In this document: positions 26,764 to 36,047 of the stretch, piece after piece
Layout: the number at the start of each line of letters is the position of its first letter
Numbering within the stretch: the first letter of the stretch is position 1
From: Candidatus Babelota bacterium
GTDB taxonomy: Bacteria; Babelota; Babeliae; Babelales; Vermiphilaceae
Direction: 5' to 3'
Assembly (NCBI GenBank): GCA_029262615.1
Contig: JAJCZD010000013.1
Span: forward strand, 62,001-126,000
DNA length: 64,000 nt
Notes under the pieces: model-generated
Told to the model about the DNA's origin: nothing
The model's input: the letters and a program-made list of their open reading frames with translations, nothing else
Database searches by the model: none
Translations under genes and position numbers: made by a program

Positions 26764-27333
26764 TTAATAACCTTCGTTGCTGCTTTTGATTGGTGTAGAA
26801 GTGTTACATGAATTACATGCTACTTTATATCCTTTATCTACCGCAACATCGACGGCCATTTTAAGGCTATATTTTGTAAGAAGAGCAAGATACTCATATG
26901 CCTCTGGAGACATTCCTTTTATTTTATTTTCTATAGAGTCAGTAGAAAGACCAACTTTTGCGAGTGCTTTTGTGCCATAGCGAATAATAAGCTCACGAAC
27001 CAATGTTTTACCAGCTTTTTCTGTTGCGGCCTTAACATTTGTTGGAGTGGTGTTGAGACCAGTATATTCCTCTGTCAACTGTTTGATGACAGCTACTGTT
27101 ATTTCAACTCCAGCTTCTTTATCAACGACTAATTTTACTTTGTCAGGAACATGGCGGTCTATTAATTCTGCAAATTTAGAATTTTTTGTCCATTCTTTAC
27201 CTTTTCCTTCAGCCGCTGCTTGCACATAAGACCAGGCATTATTGAGTTTTTTGGGTTCTTTATCTTCAGCAAAGCTATTAAAAGAAATAACCAATAACGA
27301 TAAGCATAAAGATTTGACGATAAGATTTTTCAT
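26764..27333 (-). CDS. Secreted protein, unrecognised
   Basis: A 189-residue protein with a clean Sec signal peptide (LIVKSLCLSLLVISFNSFA, cleavage before EDKEP). The mature part is mostly helical, with two mildly hydrophobic segments (AGVEITVAVIKQLT, LALLTKYSLKMAVDVAVDKGY) and a C-terminal CNSCN pair that could bind metal or form a disulfide. The ATG at 27333 has a perfect AAGGAG five bases upstream; the frame also opens two codons earlier with GTG. No family recognised. Confidence 0.7.
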   Translation of the reverse strand: MKNLIVKSLCLSLLVISFNSFAEDKEPKKLNNAWSYVQAAAEGKGKEWTKNSKFAELIDRHVPDKVKLVVDKEAGVEITVAVIKQLTEEYTGLNTTPTNVKAATEKAGKTLVRELIIRYGTKALAKVGLSTDSIENKIKGMSPEAYEYLALLTKYSLKMAVDVAVDKGYKVACNSCNTSTPIKSSNEGY

Positions 27334-27424
27334 GTTCACTCCTTATTTTTAAACATGTTTCTTTTTAAGAATTATTTACACTCTAAAGTAATTATAAATT
27401 TTGTAAAGAAGTAAAGAATTTATA

Positions 27425-28048
27425 TCATTTGCAGCATAAGTTGTAAAAAAACTCAGCTTCTTGTGCAGGATTTTCTGCTTGCACAATGCTTGAGCCGATA
27501 ACGATACCATCTGGTTCGAGTTCTATTACTTTTTCAATCGTTTCACGAGTAATTCTTGCAGAAACAAATATCGGGACGGACGCATTTCCTTTTACCATGT
27601 CCCATTTATCCAGGAAAACAAAGGGCTCTTTTTCATCATAGGTCTGATGAAATAATAAGGCATGAGCCCCAAGGTTTTTTGCCTCAAGGGCAGATTGACC
27701 AACTGAACTTGCATCAAGCAAATCCAACATAACTTTCTTTTTTTTATTGTTTGCAACTGAGCAGGCAGCATGTATAGCTTGCGAGCTTGTACCTGCCATA
27801 ACAGTAAACCAGTCAACATTAGCAGTTGCAAATAACTCTGCCGCAATAGAACCGCGGTCTATAATTTTACTATCAGCCAAAATAGTTTTATTACTGAATT
27901 CGTTTTTAAATGCTTTTATTGCATCAATTCCATGTTCATAAATAAGGATGGTACCAATCTCGAGAAGATCGCAAAATGGCGCAACCTCTTTTGCGATCCT
28001 TATTGCTTTATCTAAATCTGTTAAATCAAAAGAAATTTGTAGTTTCAT
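27425..28048 (-). CDS. 3-hexulose-6-phosphate synthase-like (OMPDC superfamily)
   Basis: A 207-residue TIM-barrel protein. The HPS/KGPDC layout is visible: MKLQISFDLTDLDKAIRIAKE, LEIGTILIYEHGIDAIKAFK, the DxKxxD active-site motif in ADSKIIDRG near residue 59, VDWFTVMAGTSSQAI, and GIVIGSSIVQAENP at the phosphate site. These enzymes condense formaldehyde with ribulose 5-phosphate, or run in reverse to supply ribulose 5-phosphate. The isomerase partner (hxlB) is not adjacent. Alternative: ketogulonate-phosphate decarboxylase. Confidence 0.75.
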   Translation of the reverse strand: MKLQISFDLTDLDKAIRIAKEVAPFCDLLEIGTILIYEHGIDAIKAFKNEFSNKTILADSKIIDRGSIAAELFATANVDWFTVMAGTSSQAIHAACSVANNKKKKVMLDLLDASSVGQSALEAKNLGAHALLFHQTYDEKEPFVFLDKWDMVKGNASVPIFVSARITRETIEKVIELEPDGIVIGSSIVQAENPAQEAEFFYNLCCK

Positions 28049-28127
28049 TATGTTCCTATAAGCAAATACAGCCTTACCAATTTATTATACGTTGGAGGAG
28101 TATATCTGATTTTCTTAGCCAGTTACG

Positions 28128-28835
28128 TTATTGTGCGTATTTAATTATGCTCAGCAATCGTGCCTTTTTACGTTTATACAATGTTTCAATATCAGCAAAC
28201 AAGTTTTTTAAATTTAAAACATATAGTGCGTTACCAAGTTTGTTTACATTTTTTTTAACATAAATAGACGGTAGTAATAAATGGGGACTTTTTTCACTTA
28301 GATAAATACCAACAGGGATTACTATTTTCTCTGGCTTTGAGAAGATAGTAATCGTAGTAAGGGGAATGATATTATCTTGTGGTAGTTCTTTTTCCTCAAT
28401 ATTCCAATACCAAGCATTAGCATCTTTATTATATTCCTTTTTGAATGAATACATTTTTGCGGGTGTTCCTGGTTCCAGCTCAAAATTACTTACTGTATTT
28501 TGGTTCATCATTATTGGAGTAATTCTACGGGTGATTAGCACAAACACTTCTTTCTTTTCTTGCATGAGTGGAAAGGTAACCTGGCCATCAAAATTAGAAA
28601 CAGTTATATTTCCTGCATAAGAAACAAAGATACCATCAACAATATTTTTGCGTTGTTTATACAGCAAATCTTTGGCGATTTTGCCTGGTTGGGTTATTCT
28701 ATCTTTAAGTTTCTTTATCATCTGCTTATCTTGCACCGCTGGATAGGGCATGAAATAGAATGAAAGTAATGCCTTTGCCTGGCAAATGGGTATAAATATC
28801 ATAAAATATAATGATAAGAATATTTTGAATTTCAT
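28128..28835 (-). CDS. Secreted protein, unrecognised
   Basis: A 235-residue protein with an N-terminal signal peptide (FLSLYFMIFIPICQA). The mature domain appears beta-rich (GIFVSYAGNITVSNFDGQVTFP, EVFVLITRRITPIMM, KIVIPVGIYLSE). The C-terminal NKLGNALYVLNLKNLFADIETLYKRKK is helical and basic. No family recognised. It is divergent from rsmG. Confidence 0.65.
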   Translation of the reverse strand: MKFKIFLSLYFMIFIPICQAKALLSFYFMPYPAVQDKQMIKKLKDRITQPGKIAKDLLYKQRKNIVDGIFVSYAGNITVSNFDGQVTFPLMQEKKEVFVLITRRITPIMMNQNTVSNFELEPGTPAKMYSFKKEYNKDANAWYWNIEEKELPQDNIIPLTTITIFSKPEKIVIPVGIYLSEKSPHLLLPSIYVKKNVNKLGNALYVLNLKNLFADIETLYKRKKARLLSIIKYAQ

Positions 28836-28911
28836 AACAAAACCATCCCTCTTTTTTTATTACGCTAGCAAAGGTCTGGTTCTAAGAGCTATGGTTTTGG
28901 AGGATTTGATC

Positions 28912-29556
28912 ATGAAAAAAAGAAAAATAACCAATGCAATGATTGAAACTGCTTGGAAGAAATTTAATAAGCGATTTCACATAACAAAGCAACAGGAGCA
29001 ACAATTTAAAAAATACTTAGTTTTACTGCGTGAATGGAATGAAAAAATAAATATTACAACCATCACTGAATCTCCTAATATTATCAACCTTCATTTTGCA
29101 GATTCTCTAGCTATAGCAGATTTTGTAAACTTAGAAGGTAAAACAATGGTTGATATTGGTTCTGGCGGAGGCTTTCCGGGTATGCCTTTAAAGATTTGTA
29201 ATAAAAATCTGAAAGTTTTTCTTCTTGAGGTGAGTCATAAAAAATCACAATTTTTAGAAGCAGTCATTTCTGAACTTGGTCTTGAAGATATTATTGTTTG
29301 GCCAAACGATTGGCGTACTTTTTTGCGAAAAACAGAATTCCAGGTTGATTATTTTATGGCACGTGCATCATTGAAAATGGATGAATTACTGCGCATGTTC
29401 AAACCCAGTTGCCCATATAATGATACAACCTTGATCTATTGGGCCTCCAAAACGTGGCGACCTACCGAAAAAGAGATTCCTTTCATTATCAGAGAAGAGA
29501 CATACAAAGTTAACACGCGTGAAAGAAGATATATCTTTTTGTCTAAACCGAGCTGA
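28912..29556 (+). CDS. rsmG: 16S rRNA (guanine-527-N7)-methyltransferase RsmG
   Basis: SAM-dependent methylase of 16S rRNA G527. The ATG at 28912 follows TTGGAGG at ideal spacing and gives 214 residues; the longer upstream frame overlaps the divergent secreted-protein gene. Motifs: LVLLREWNEKINITTITE, HFADSLAIADFV and the SAM site MVDIGSGGGFPGMPLKI near residue 80. The C-terminal half is shorter and less conserved than in the E. coli enzyme. Confidence 0.93.
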   Translation: MKKRKITNAMIETAWKKFNKRFHITKQQEQQFKKYLVLLREWNEKINITTITESPNIINLHFADSLAIADFVNLEGKTMVDIGSGGGFPGMPLKICNKNLKVFLLEVSHKKSQFLEAVISELGLEDIIVWPNDWRTFLRKTEFQVDYFMARASLKMDELLRMFKPSCPYNDTTLIYWASKTWRPTEKEIPFIIREETYKVNTRERRYIFLSKPS

Positions 29557-29633
29557 TTATCATTTTACATTTTAATTTATTGCGTTAGTGTAACGCTTAT
29601 ATTTCTTTATCTTGTTTAATTGTACGAGTTATT

Positions 29634-31034
29634 ATGAAAAAAAATATTATAGCAAGTTACTTGCAAGGAATATTTGATACTCAACATGGAGAGGGCTATA
29701 GTACTTTAATGCGTTATTTTATTCCAGAATTTATTAATGCATTCCTCCTTTTTACCGCACCAATTTTTATCGATGCTTTTTTGATCGGTTCATTAAAATC
29801 TACTCCTATGTATGCTACTCTAGGAGTTACCAACAATTTATTACATTGGGTGATTAAAATTGCTGAGGCCTTTTCTATTGGTGCAATTATTTTGGTTGGG
29901 CATTTTAATGGAAAAGAAGAATATACCAATGCAGGACGTGCGTTTAAGGATGCGTTTTGGATATCTGTCTTTCTCGGTTTTATTTTTTCTTCATTCTTAT
30001 TTTTTGGCGCACCCTGGATTTATTACTTATATGGCGTGCCAGCTGAATTAATTCCCTATGGTGTTCCTTTCCTGCAAATTCGTGCCATTGGTATTTTCTT
30101 TATGTTTTTATATTTAGCAATGGTTGGTTTCCTACGTGGTATCAAAAATCCCCGCGCACCAATGAAAATATTTGTTGGTGGTACGGTTCTTTTTATTGTA
30201 TTGGATTATGCGCTTATTTTTGGCAAATTTGGCTTTCCCGCTTTAGGTATGAATGGTTCTGCTTTGGCATCGGTTGTACAATATGCCTTTATGTTTTTTA
30301 TTGCCCTTATTTATATTCTTTCAAGGGCAAAATATCGTAAATATGGGTTAGATGTTTTACGATCAATTACTCAATTTGATTATGTAAAAGAGTTATTCCT
30401 TTTTAGCTGGCCAATAATAATTGATAAATCTATTATGGCCTGGGCTTATATTTGGCTCTGTGGAATGATAAATCCTATGGGAACCTGTTGTGTGGCATCT
30501 TTTTGTATTGTAAAGGATATGGAGCGGTTTGCTTTTTTGCCGGCTATAGCCTTTGCGCAGGTAGTAACTTTTGTGGTGAGTAATGAATATGGCCAGCAAA
30601 ATTGGCGCGGCATTAAAAGCACAATCAAGAAAGGAATTTTTCTCTCCTCCTTCATGGTATTTGCGCTTTTAATGGTACTTTCAGTACGGCCAATTTATTT
30701 CATTCAATTTTTTGATCGCAATGGTGATTTTACTTCAATGGCAAGTACTATTTTTCCAATTATCAGTGTACTTGTAATCTTTGATCTGCTACAATTAATA
30801 CTTGCTGGAGCGCTTAGAGGTGCTGGCAATGTCAAAACAGTGATGATAACACGGTTATTAGTAGTATTTATATATTTTATACCTGTTTCATACTATATAT
30901 CACGTTATGTTGAGGTTGATCCAATTTTGAAATTTATTTTAATTTACGGATCGTTTTACCTGGGTAATGCTATTATGAGTATTGCCTATATTTGGCGATT
31001 CCGTGGTCAAGATTGGAAAAAAATACCAGTTTAG
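29634..31034 (+). CDS. MATE-family multidrug/Na+ efflux transporter
   Basis: A 466-residue integral membrane protein with about twelve hydrophobic helices. Its two related halves follow the MATE (MatE, NorM) pattern: TLGVTNNLLHWVIKIAEAFSIGAIILVGHFNG in the first half, and ERFAFLPAIAFAQVVTFVVSNEYGQQNWRGIKSTIKKG with LILAGALRGAGNVKTVM in the second. Substrate unknown. gatC starts 10 bases downstream. Confidence 0.9.
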   Translation: MKKNIIASYLQGIFDTQHGEGYSTLMRYFIPEFINAFLLFTAPIFIDAFLIGSLKSTPMYATLGVTNNLLHWVIKIAEAFSIGAIILVGHFNGKEEYTNAGRAFKDAFWISVFLGFIFSSFLFFGAPWIYYLYGVPAELIPYGVPFLQIRAIGIFFMFLYLAMVGFLRGIKNPRAPMKIFVGGTVLFIVLDYALIFGKFGFPALGMNGSALASVVQYAFMFFIALIYILSRAKYRKYGLDVLRSITQFDYVKELFLFSWPIIIDKSIMAWAYIWLCGMINPMGTCCVASFCIVKDMERFAFLPAIAFAQVVTFVVSNEYGQQNWRGIKSTIKKGIFLSSFMVFALLMVLSVRPIYFIQFFDRNGDFTSMASTIFPIISVLVIFDLLQLILAGALRGAGNVKTVMITRLLVVFIYFIPVSYYISRYVEVDPILKFILIYGSFYLGNAIMSIAYIWRFRGQDWKKIPV

Positions 31035-31044
31035 GATTACATCA

Positions 31045-31326
31045 ATGACTATTATTTCAAAAGAAGAAGTTTTAAAAATTGCAAAAATATCTCGTATTGC
31101 GATCCATGATAATGAAATCGAGTTTATTAAAAAACATTTGGAGGAAGTGCTTTCCTATGCAGCTAGGGTCCAAGAAATAGCTCAGCAGATTGAGGAACCT
31201 TCCAACAGAAATATTAATGTTTTTCGTGAAGATAGTGTTGTTAGCGTGCCTATTGAGCCTATTATGAGTCAGGCACCGGTTCGCGAAGGTAACTTTTTTG
31301 TAGTCCCATCAATTTTAGATAAGTAA
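31045..31326 (+). CDS. gatC: Asp/Glu-tRNA amidotransferase subunit C
   Basis: Small stabilising subunit of GatCAB, which converts Glu-tRNA(Gln) and Asp-tRNA(Asn) to the amidated forms. The 93-residue product has the pattern ISKEEVLKIAKISRIAIHDNEIEFIKKHLEEVLSYAARVQEI and ends with VPSILDK. The ATG at 31045 is preferred over an upstream frame that runs into the MATE gene. gatA follows after 15 bases. Confidence 0.93.
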   Translation: MTIISKEEVLKIAKISRIAIHDNEIEFIKKHLEEVLSYAARVQEIAQQIEEPSNRNINVFREDSVVSVPIEPIMSQAPVREGNFFVVPSILDK

Positions 31327-31341
31327 ATAAGGTATATACAC

Positions 31342-32790
31342 ATGAATAAGTTGGCATATGCAACTATTGCACAGCTAAAATCGATGCTTGAAAAAAATGA
31401 AATTACGCAAAAAGAAGTGCTGGATAATTGCTTGCAACGATTTGCCAAATATAATCCTATTCTTAATTGCGCAATCCAACTATTTGATGCCGACTCAATT
31501 CTTCAGGAATGTATTATTCAAGGCCCACTTGCTGGTATTCCTGGTATTTTCAAAGATAACATTGCCCAAAAAGATCGCAGACTCTCTTGTGCATCCAAAA
31601 TTTTAGACGGTTATACCGTTATGTATGATTCAACTGCCAGTGCTCGCGCAAAACAAGCGGGTGGGCTGTTGGTTGGCCGTGCGAATTTAGATGAGTTTGC
31701 CATGGGTAGTTCAACCGAAACGTCTTATTTTGGTAAAACAAAAAATCCGTGGGACACCAAACGAGTTCCTGGTGGTTCTAGTGGTGGTTCTGCTGCAGCT
31801 GTTGCAGCCGGTTTAGTACCATGGGCATTAGGATCAGATACCGGCGGTTCGGTACGTCAACCAGCAGCTTTTTGTGGCATCGTGGGAATAAAACCAACGT
31901 ATGGCCTTGTTTCACGTTATGGCCTGGTTGCTTATGGTTCTTCATTGGACCAAATTGGTGTCTTTTCTCGGACTATCCAAGATAATGCTCGAGTTCTTTC
32001 AGTCATTGCTGGTCATGATATGCGTGATTCAACAAGTTTGCGCGTAGGAAAAAAAGATTATACCCAAAACCTAAAAGATGCTTCAGGCAAAGGTTTGCGC
32101 ATTGGGGTGGTTGAAAATGCGCTCTATGCAGAAGGAATGGACCCTGAGATTGTTCAATCTATTGAGCAAGCAATTGCTGTGTATGAAAAGATGGGTGCAA
32201 CTATCCAAAAAATAAAATTAACATCATTTGATTATGCAGCCGCTGCTTATTTTATTATTTCACGTGCTGAGGCAGCATCAAACTTGGCTCGTTTTGATGG
32301 GGTTCGGTATGCCTTTAGAGCTAAAGATGCAAAAACATTATATGACATGTATTGTGATACGCGCCATGATGGTTTTGGCAATGAGGTGAAAAACAGAATA
32401 CTTGTTGGTAATTACGTTCTTTCTGCTGGTCATGCAGGTGCGTTTTATAATAATGCTACTTTAGTGCGCCGGATGATTCGGGCTGAACTGCAAAAAGCAT
32501 TCAAATCAGTTGATGTTCTTATTATGCCAACCCATCCAATGCCAGCATTTGAAATTGGTGCGTTTGATAAAAATAAACTGCAAATGGACCTGCAAGATTA
32601 TTTTACCTGCCCGATGAATTTATCCGGTAACCCTGCAATTTCTATTCCTTGTGGTTTTACCAAACAGAATTTGCCGATCGGTATGCAGTTAATTGGTCCT
32701 CATCTTTCTGAAGAGTTATTATATAAAACAGCATATGTATATGAGCAAGAGACCAAATGGTTTGAGAAAAAACCAAAAGGCTTTGAATAG
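31342..32790 (+). CDS. gatA: Asp/Glu-tRNA amidotransferase subunit A
   Basis: Amidase subunit that releases ammonia from glutamine. The 482-residue product carries the Ser-cisSer-Lys triad context: GIFKDNIA (catalytic Lys) near residue 71, PGGSSGGSAAAVAAGLVPWALGSDTGGSVRQPAAFCG near 140-176, and GLVSRYGLVAYGSSLDQIG. gatB is not next to it. It is followed with no spacer by a convergent ankyrin gene. Confidence 0.96.
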   Translation: MNKLAYATIAQLKSMLEKNEITQKEVLDNCLQRFAKYNPILNCAIQLFDADSILQECIIQGPLAGIPGIFKDNIAQKDRRLSCASKILDGYTVMYDSTASARAKQAGGLLVGRANLDEFAMGSSTETSYFGKTKNPWDTKRVPGGSSGGSAAAVAAGLVPWALGSDTGGSVRQPAAFCGIVGIKPTYGLVSRYGLVAYGSSLDQIGVFSRTIQDNARVLSVIAGHDMRDSTSLRVGKKDYTQNLKDASGKGLRIGVVENALYAEGMDPEIVQSIEQAIAVYEKMGATIQKIKLTSFDYAAAAYFIISRAEAASNLARFDGVRYAFRAKDAKTLYDMYCDTRHDGFGNEVKNRILVGNYVLSAGHAGAFYNNATLVRRMIRAELQKAFKSVDVLIMPTHPMPAFEIGAFDKNKLQMDLQDYFTCPMNLSGNPAISIPCGFTKQNLPIGMQLIGPHLSEELLYKTAYVYEQETKWFEKKPKGFE

Positions 32791-33984
32791 TCAGTTCTTA
32801 GAAGTTGGCCGTGACTGTAATATCATTATAATTTTATTGAAATTGTTTTTAATAGCTTCATACTGTTTTTTCTTTTTTGGATTCTTTTCTTGTTTAGCTT
32901 TTTCAGAAGCTAGATTGTATTTTTTGTGAGCTATTATTAATGCTGTTTCTCTTCCTGTTTTCAGGATTTCTATATTTGCATCAGCTTGTAATAATTTATG
33001 AACTATTGACGTCAATCCTCTCCGAGCAGCTTTGATTAATGCTGTATTACCATTCCTTGCACCCTTATCAATTAATAATTCTGCTACCTGAATACGTCCT
33101 AGTTCTATTGCATGCATAAGAGCCGTTTTGTTTTTTCCATCTATTTGGTCAATATTGGCGCCATTAGATAATAATATATTAATAATTGGCATATGGTTTT
33201 TTTTTACTGCTGCTATTAAGGCAGTTCGGCCCGAGTTATTTCCATGATTGACCTGTGCGCCCTTAGCTAGTAGATAGCGAACAATAGCAGGATTCCCACT
33301 TTGAACTGCGGCCATTAATGCTGTATTGCCTACAAAATTTACTGCATTTACATTAGCACCATTTTTTTCTAATAATTCTACAGTTGGCCCTTTATTTGCA
33401 TGGGCAGCAAGCATTAAAGGAGTCATATCAGTTCCAGGCACTTGTAAATCAACTTGCACTCCGGTTGCAAGTAATTTTTTTATAGGCTCATTTAGTCCTT
33501 GAATAGTGAACCGATGGATCATATCCAGATCTGATGGAGGACTAGGATTTATCTTAGCGCCGAGTTCAATCAATTTTTGCACATTCCCCGGTTTTGTCAT
33601 GGTCATAAATTGCAGGGGTTTATACCCAAAATAGTCAGTATGTTCCAAATTTGCCTTCAGATTTGTAAAAAGAAAGTTAATATCCTCCGGTGTTTTTGCA
33701 TAATACAATATAGTACGACCTGCAGAGTCGATTGGTTGATTGACTAATTGCAAAAGAGTTTGTTTCAAATCTCTAGGAAGCTTATCCCAGTCGCTCCTTA
33801 CAGATTCTGGTGAATCTTTCCACTTAAACAGTACTTGCCTTGCTGCTTGGGCTTTTAATGGGTTTGGCTCATTAAATAAAGTGAACTCTTCCTGCTCTTG
33901 CGATTCAGGACTTTGCATGCCCCACACAAGAAGTGTTATAGAGATGCACAGTAACGCTAAACAAAATAAATAACTTTTTTTCAT
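32791..33984 (-). CDS. Secreted ankyrin-repeat protein
   Basis: A 397-residue protein with a signal peptide (YLFCLALLCISITLLVWG), a helical region, then about seven ankyrin repeats of roughly 33 residues. Examples are MTPLMLAAHANKGPTVELLEKNGANVNAVNFVGNTALMAAVQSGNPAIVRYLLAKGAQ and GRTALIAAVKKNHMPIINILLSNGANIDQ. It ends in a Lys-rich tail. Exported ankyrin proteins are candidate host-interaction factors. Its stop codon abuts the gatA stop. Confidence 0.9.
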   Translation of the reverse strand: MKKSYLFCLALLCISITLLVWGMQSPESQEQEEFTLFNEPNPLKAQAARQVLFKWKDSPESVRSDWDKLPRDLKQTLLQLVNQPIDSAGRTILYYAKTPEDINFLFTNLKANLEHTDYFGYKPLQFMTMTKPGNVQKLIELGAKINPSPPSDLDMIHRFTIQGLNEPIKKLLATGVQVDLQVPGTDMTPLMLAAHANKGPTVELLEKNGANVNAVNFVGNTALMAAVQSGNPAIVRYLLAKGAQVNHGNNSGRTALIAAVKKNHMPIINILLSNGANIDQIDGKNKTALMHAIELGRIQVAELLIDKGARNGNTALIKAARRGLTSIVHKLLQADANIEILKTGRETALIIAHKKYNLASEKAKQEKNPKKKKQYEAIKNNFNKIIMILQSRPTSKN

Positions 33985-34150
33985 GAGAAAATTCCCTGTA
34001 AAATATATTTATTATTATTATAGTACATAAAGCTTATTAATTTCAATAAGAAATTAATATAGGGTTATGTATTCCGACTGTTTCTTGTAAAAAAGACTGA
34101 TTTTGTTTTAGACTGCTTTCGGGATAGGCTTATCAAAAAAGGATATGGCC

Positions 34151-35215
34151 ATGAGGTTACAAAAACATTTATGCATTTTTTTGTTTGCTACACTTTGTAC
34201 GTTCTCAAGCAGTAGTTTCTCAGCGCCAAATTTAATGGCCCCTGGTCGCAAAAATAGACTGTCAGTAAAGCCAAGCCAGAATTCTAAAAAAATAACCCGT
34301 CGACAAAAACAGCATCACAAAATTCTCCAAAAGTGGCACAAAAAACAAGAGCGAACCAAGCAAATATATGGGGTAAAAGACCCTCAGCCCAAAAAGCCAA
34401 AACTTTACAAACCAAAGCCCAATAAAATGCAGATGTCAAAACGGCAATTGAATTTTGAGTGTTTACGGGAAAAATTATTTTTACCCGGCAGAGCCCATCC
34501 AGATAAAGGTGGTTGGATTGCTGATCTGTACAAAGACGTTATTATGCTGCATTATAATTTGATCTCTTGGTCTTCTTACAAGACTATTGCGGCAAGTTTT
34601 CCTTTTTTTATTGCGGCACGTATCGTTGACGAACCTCTGCAACGTAAATTCTTTGACTTTTTTGATTATAAAAATTGTAATCAACTACCTGGTTGGTGTC
34701 ATGAGGCTGCCCAATGGGGCATTGGTGTGCCGATCGTGGGCCTTGGTTCATTAGCATTCTTTTCATTGAACGAAGAACGGCGAACAACAGCACGGATTTT
34801 TTTACTTGGTATGCCGTTCGTAGTATTTGGCAAAGATATAATTAAAAAAGTACGAGCTGATTTTTGTCTGCGGCCTTGGCATGAGGATTTTTGTAATGAT
34901 GGCAACCGCAAATTAGGTGGCTTTCCATCTGGCCATATGGCGGAAATTACATATACCATGGTTTTATGGGGTAAACGCTATGGTCCAAAGTTATTTATCC
35001 CACTAGGTTTATTAGCCGGTTTTGTGGGTGCTGCATTTTTAAACTGCAATCGCCATTATGTTTCCCAACTTGTGGCAGGTGCGGCACTTGGAACCATGTA
35101 TGCCTTGGCTGCTGATAAATTAATTGACCAAAAATTGCAGCACAAAAAATGGCAGTGGGAATTCTCACGTGATGGGCAAGGAAATCCAGCTATGAAAGTC
35201 TGTTGGAATTTCTGA
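34151..35215 (+). CDS. PAP2-superfamily phosphatase-like protein
   Basis: A 354-residue exported/membrane protein. A signal-like start (KHLCIFLFATLCTFSSSSFS) is followed by a long basic linker (about residues 30-110), then a PAP2 domain with several hydrophobic helices. Motif 1 appears as KVRADFCLRP and motif 2 as GGFPSGH, both intact. Motif 3 (normally SRxxxxxHxxxD) reads FLNCNRHYVSQ: the histidine is kept but the arginine and aspartate positions have changed. Likely role is lipid phosphate or pyrophosphate hydrolysis; activity is uncertain. The second ATG (34151) has better SD spacing than the first at 34145. Confidence 0.75.
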   Translation: MRLQKHLCIFLFATLCTFSSSSFSAPNLMAPGRKNRLSVKPSQNSKKITRRQKQHHKILQKWHKKQERTKQIYGVKDPQPKKPKLYKPKPNKMQMSKRQLNFECLREKLFLPGRAHPDKGGWIADLYKDVIMLHYNLISWSSYKTIAASFPFFIAARIVDEPLQRKFFDFFDYKNCNQLPGWCHEAAQWGIGVPIVGLGSLAFFSLNEERRTTARIFLLGMPFVVFGKDIIKKVRADFCLRPWHEDFCNDGNRKLGGFPSGHMAEITYTMVLWGKRYGPKLFIPLGLLAGFVGAAFLNCNRHYVSQLVAGAALGTMYALAADKLIDQKLQHKKWQWEFSRDGQGNPAMKVCWNF

Positions 35216-35258
35216 ACATTTGGTATGCTATTTAAAATGTAACTAAGTATTTGAAAAA

Positions 35259-36047
35259 ATGAAAAAGAAAACAATTTTATCATTCCTTACGGGATTTTTT
35301 ATAATTCTTGCATTTGTTGCCCGTTTCTATTTCCACATTCCATTGTTGGAAACTTCTGCCTCATATATACTCTATCCCTTTGTGCAAGCCTATCGGTATA
35401 CGGTTAAACCAATTGGCTCTTTTGTTTCTCATCGAAGATCAAAAAAAGAGTTGCAACGATTGCTAGCAAAAAGAGAAAACCAATTATTGCAAGTACTTGC
35501 GGAAAACATTGTTTTGAAGATGTCTGTTGACTTTGAGCATGAAACCAAAGAATTACAACGATTCAAAAAGCGTTATAAAACAAATGAGTTAATCTGCACG
35601 CAAATCATTGCTCGCATACATGATGATCAAAAGCATGAATGGCTTATTGATGTTGGTTCCAGGCATGGCGTGCAAAAAAATATGGTCGCTGTTTTTAAAA
35701 ATTGTTTGCTTGGCAAAATAACTGAAGCATATCCATGGTATTCAAAGGTAACGGTGCTTTCTGATAAAACATGCAATGTTGCTGCTTTTTGTTTAAAAAC
35801 AAAGGCAACAGGCATCATCCATGGTACAAAGCAAGACTCTTTACAACTTGCCCATGTAAGCCATTTGGCAACCGTTATACAAAATGATTTAGTGGTTTCT
35901 GCAGGGAAAGGGCTCATTTATCCACGAGGGTTTGCTTTGGGCAAAGTAGAAGCGGCTTGCAAGGGCAGTTTGTGTTATGATATTTCTGTGAAACCAATGC
36001 TCGATTTTGATTCAATTGAGTATTGTTATCTGATAAAAAAGAGTTAA
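35259..36047 (+). CDS. mreC: Cell-shape protein MreC
   Basis: Periplasmic organiser of the elongation machinery. The 262-residue protein has one N-terminal transmembrane helix (FLTGFFIILAFVARFYF), a coiled coil (about residues 60-110), and the beta-rich MreC domain (WLIDVGSRHGVQKNMVAV, LLGKITEAYPWYSKVTVLSDKTCNVAA, VVSAGKGLIYPRGFALGKVE). mreB and mreD are not adjacent. The stop codon overlaps that of the convergent sppA gene. Confidence 0.88.
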   Translation: MKKKTILSFLTGFFIILAFVARFYFHIPLLETSASYILYPFVQAYRYTVKPIGSFVSHRRSKKELQRLLAKRENQLLQVLAENIVLKMSVDFEHETKELQRFKKRYKTNELICTQIIARIHDDQKHEWLIDVGSRHGVQKNMVAVFKNCLLGKITEAYPWYSKVTVLSDKTCNVAAFCLKTKATGIIHGTKQDSLQLAHVSHLATVIQNDLVVSAGKGLIYPRGFALGKVEAACKGSLCYDISVKPMLDFDSIEYCYLIKKS

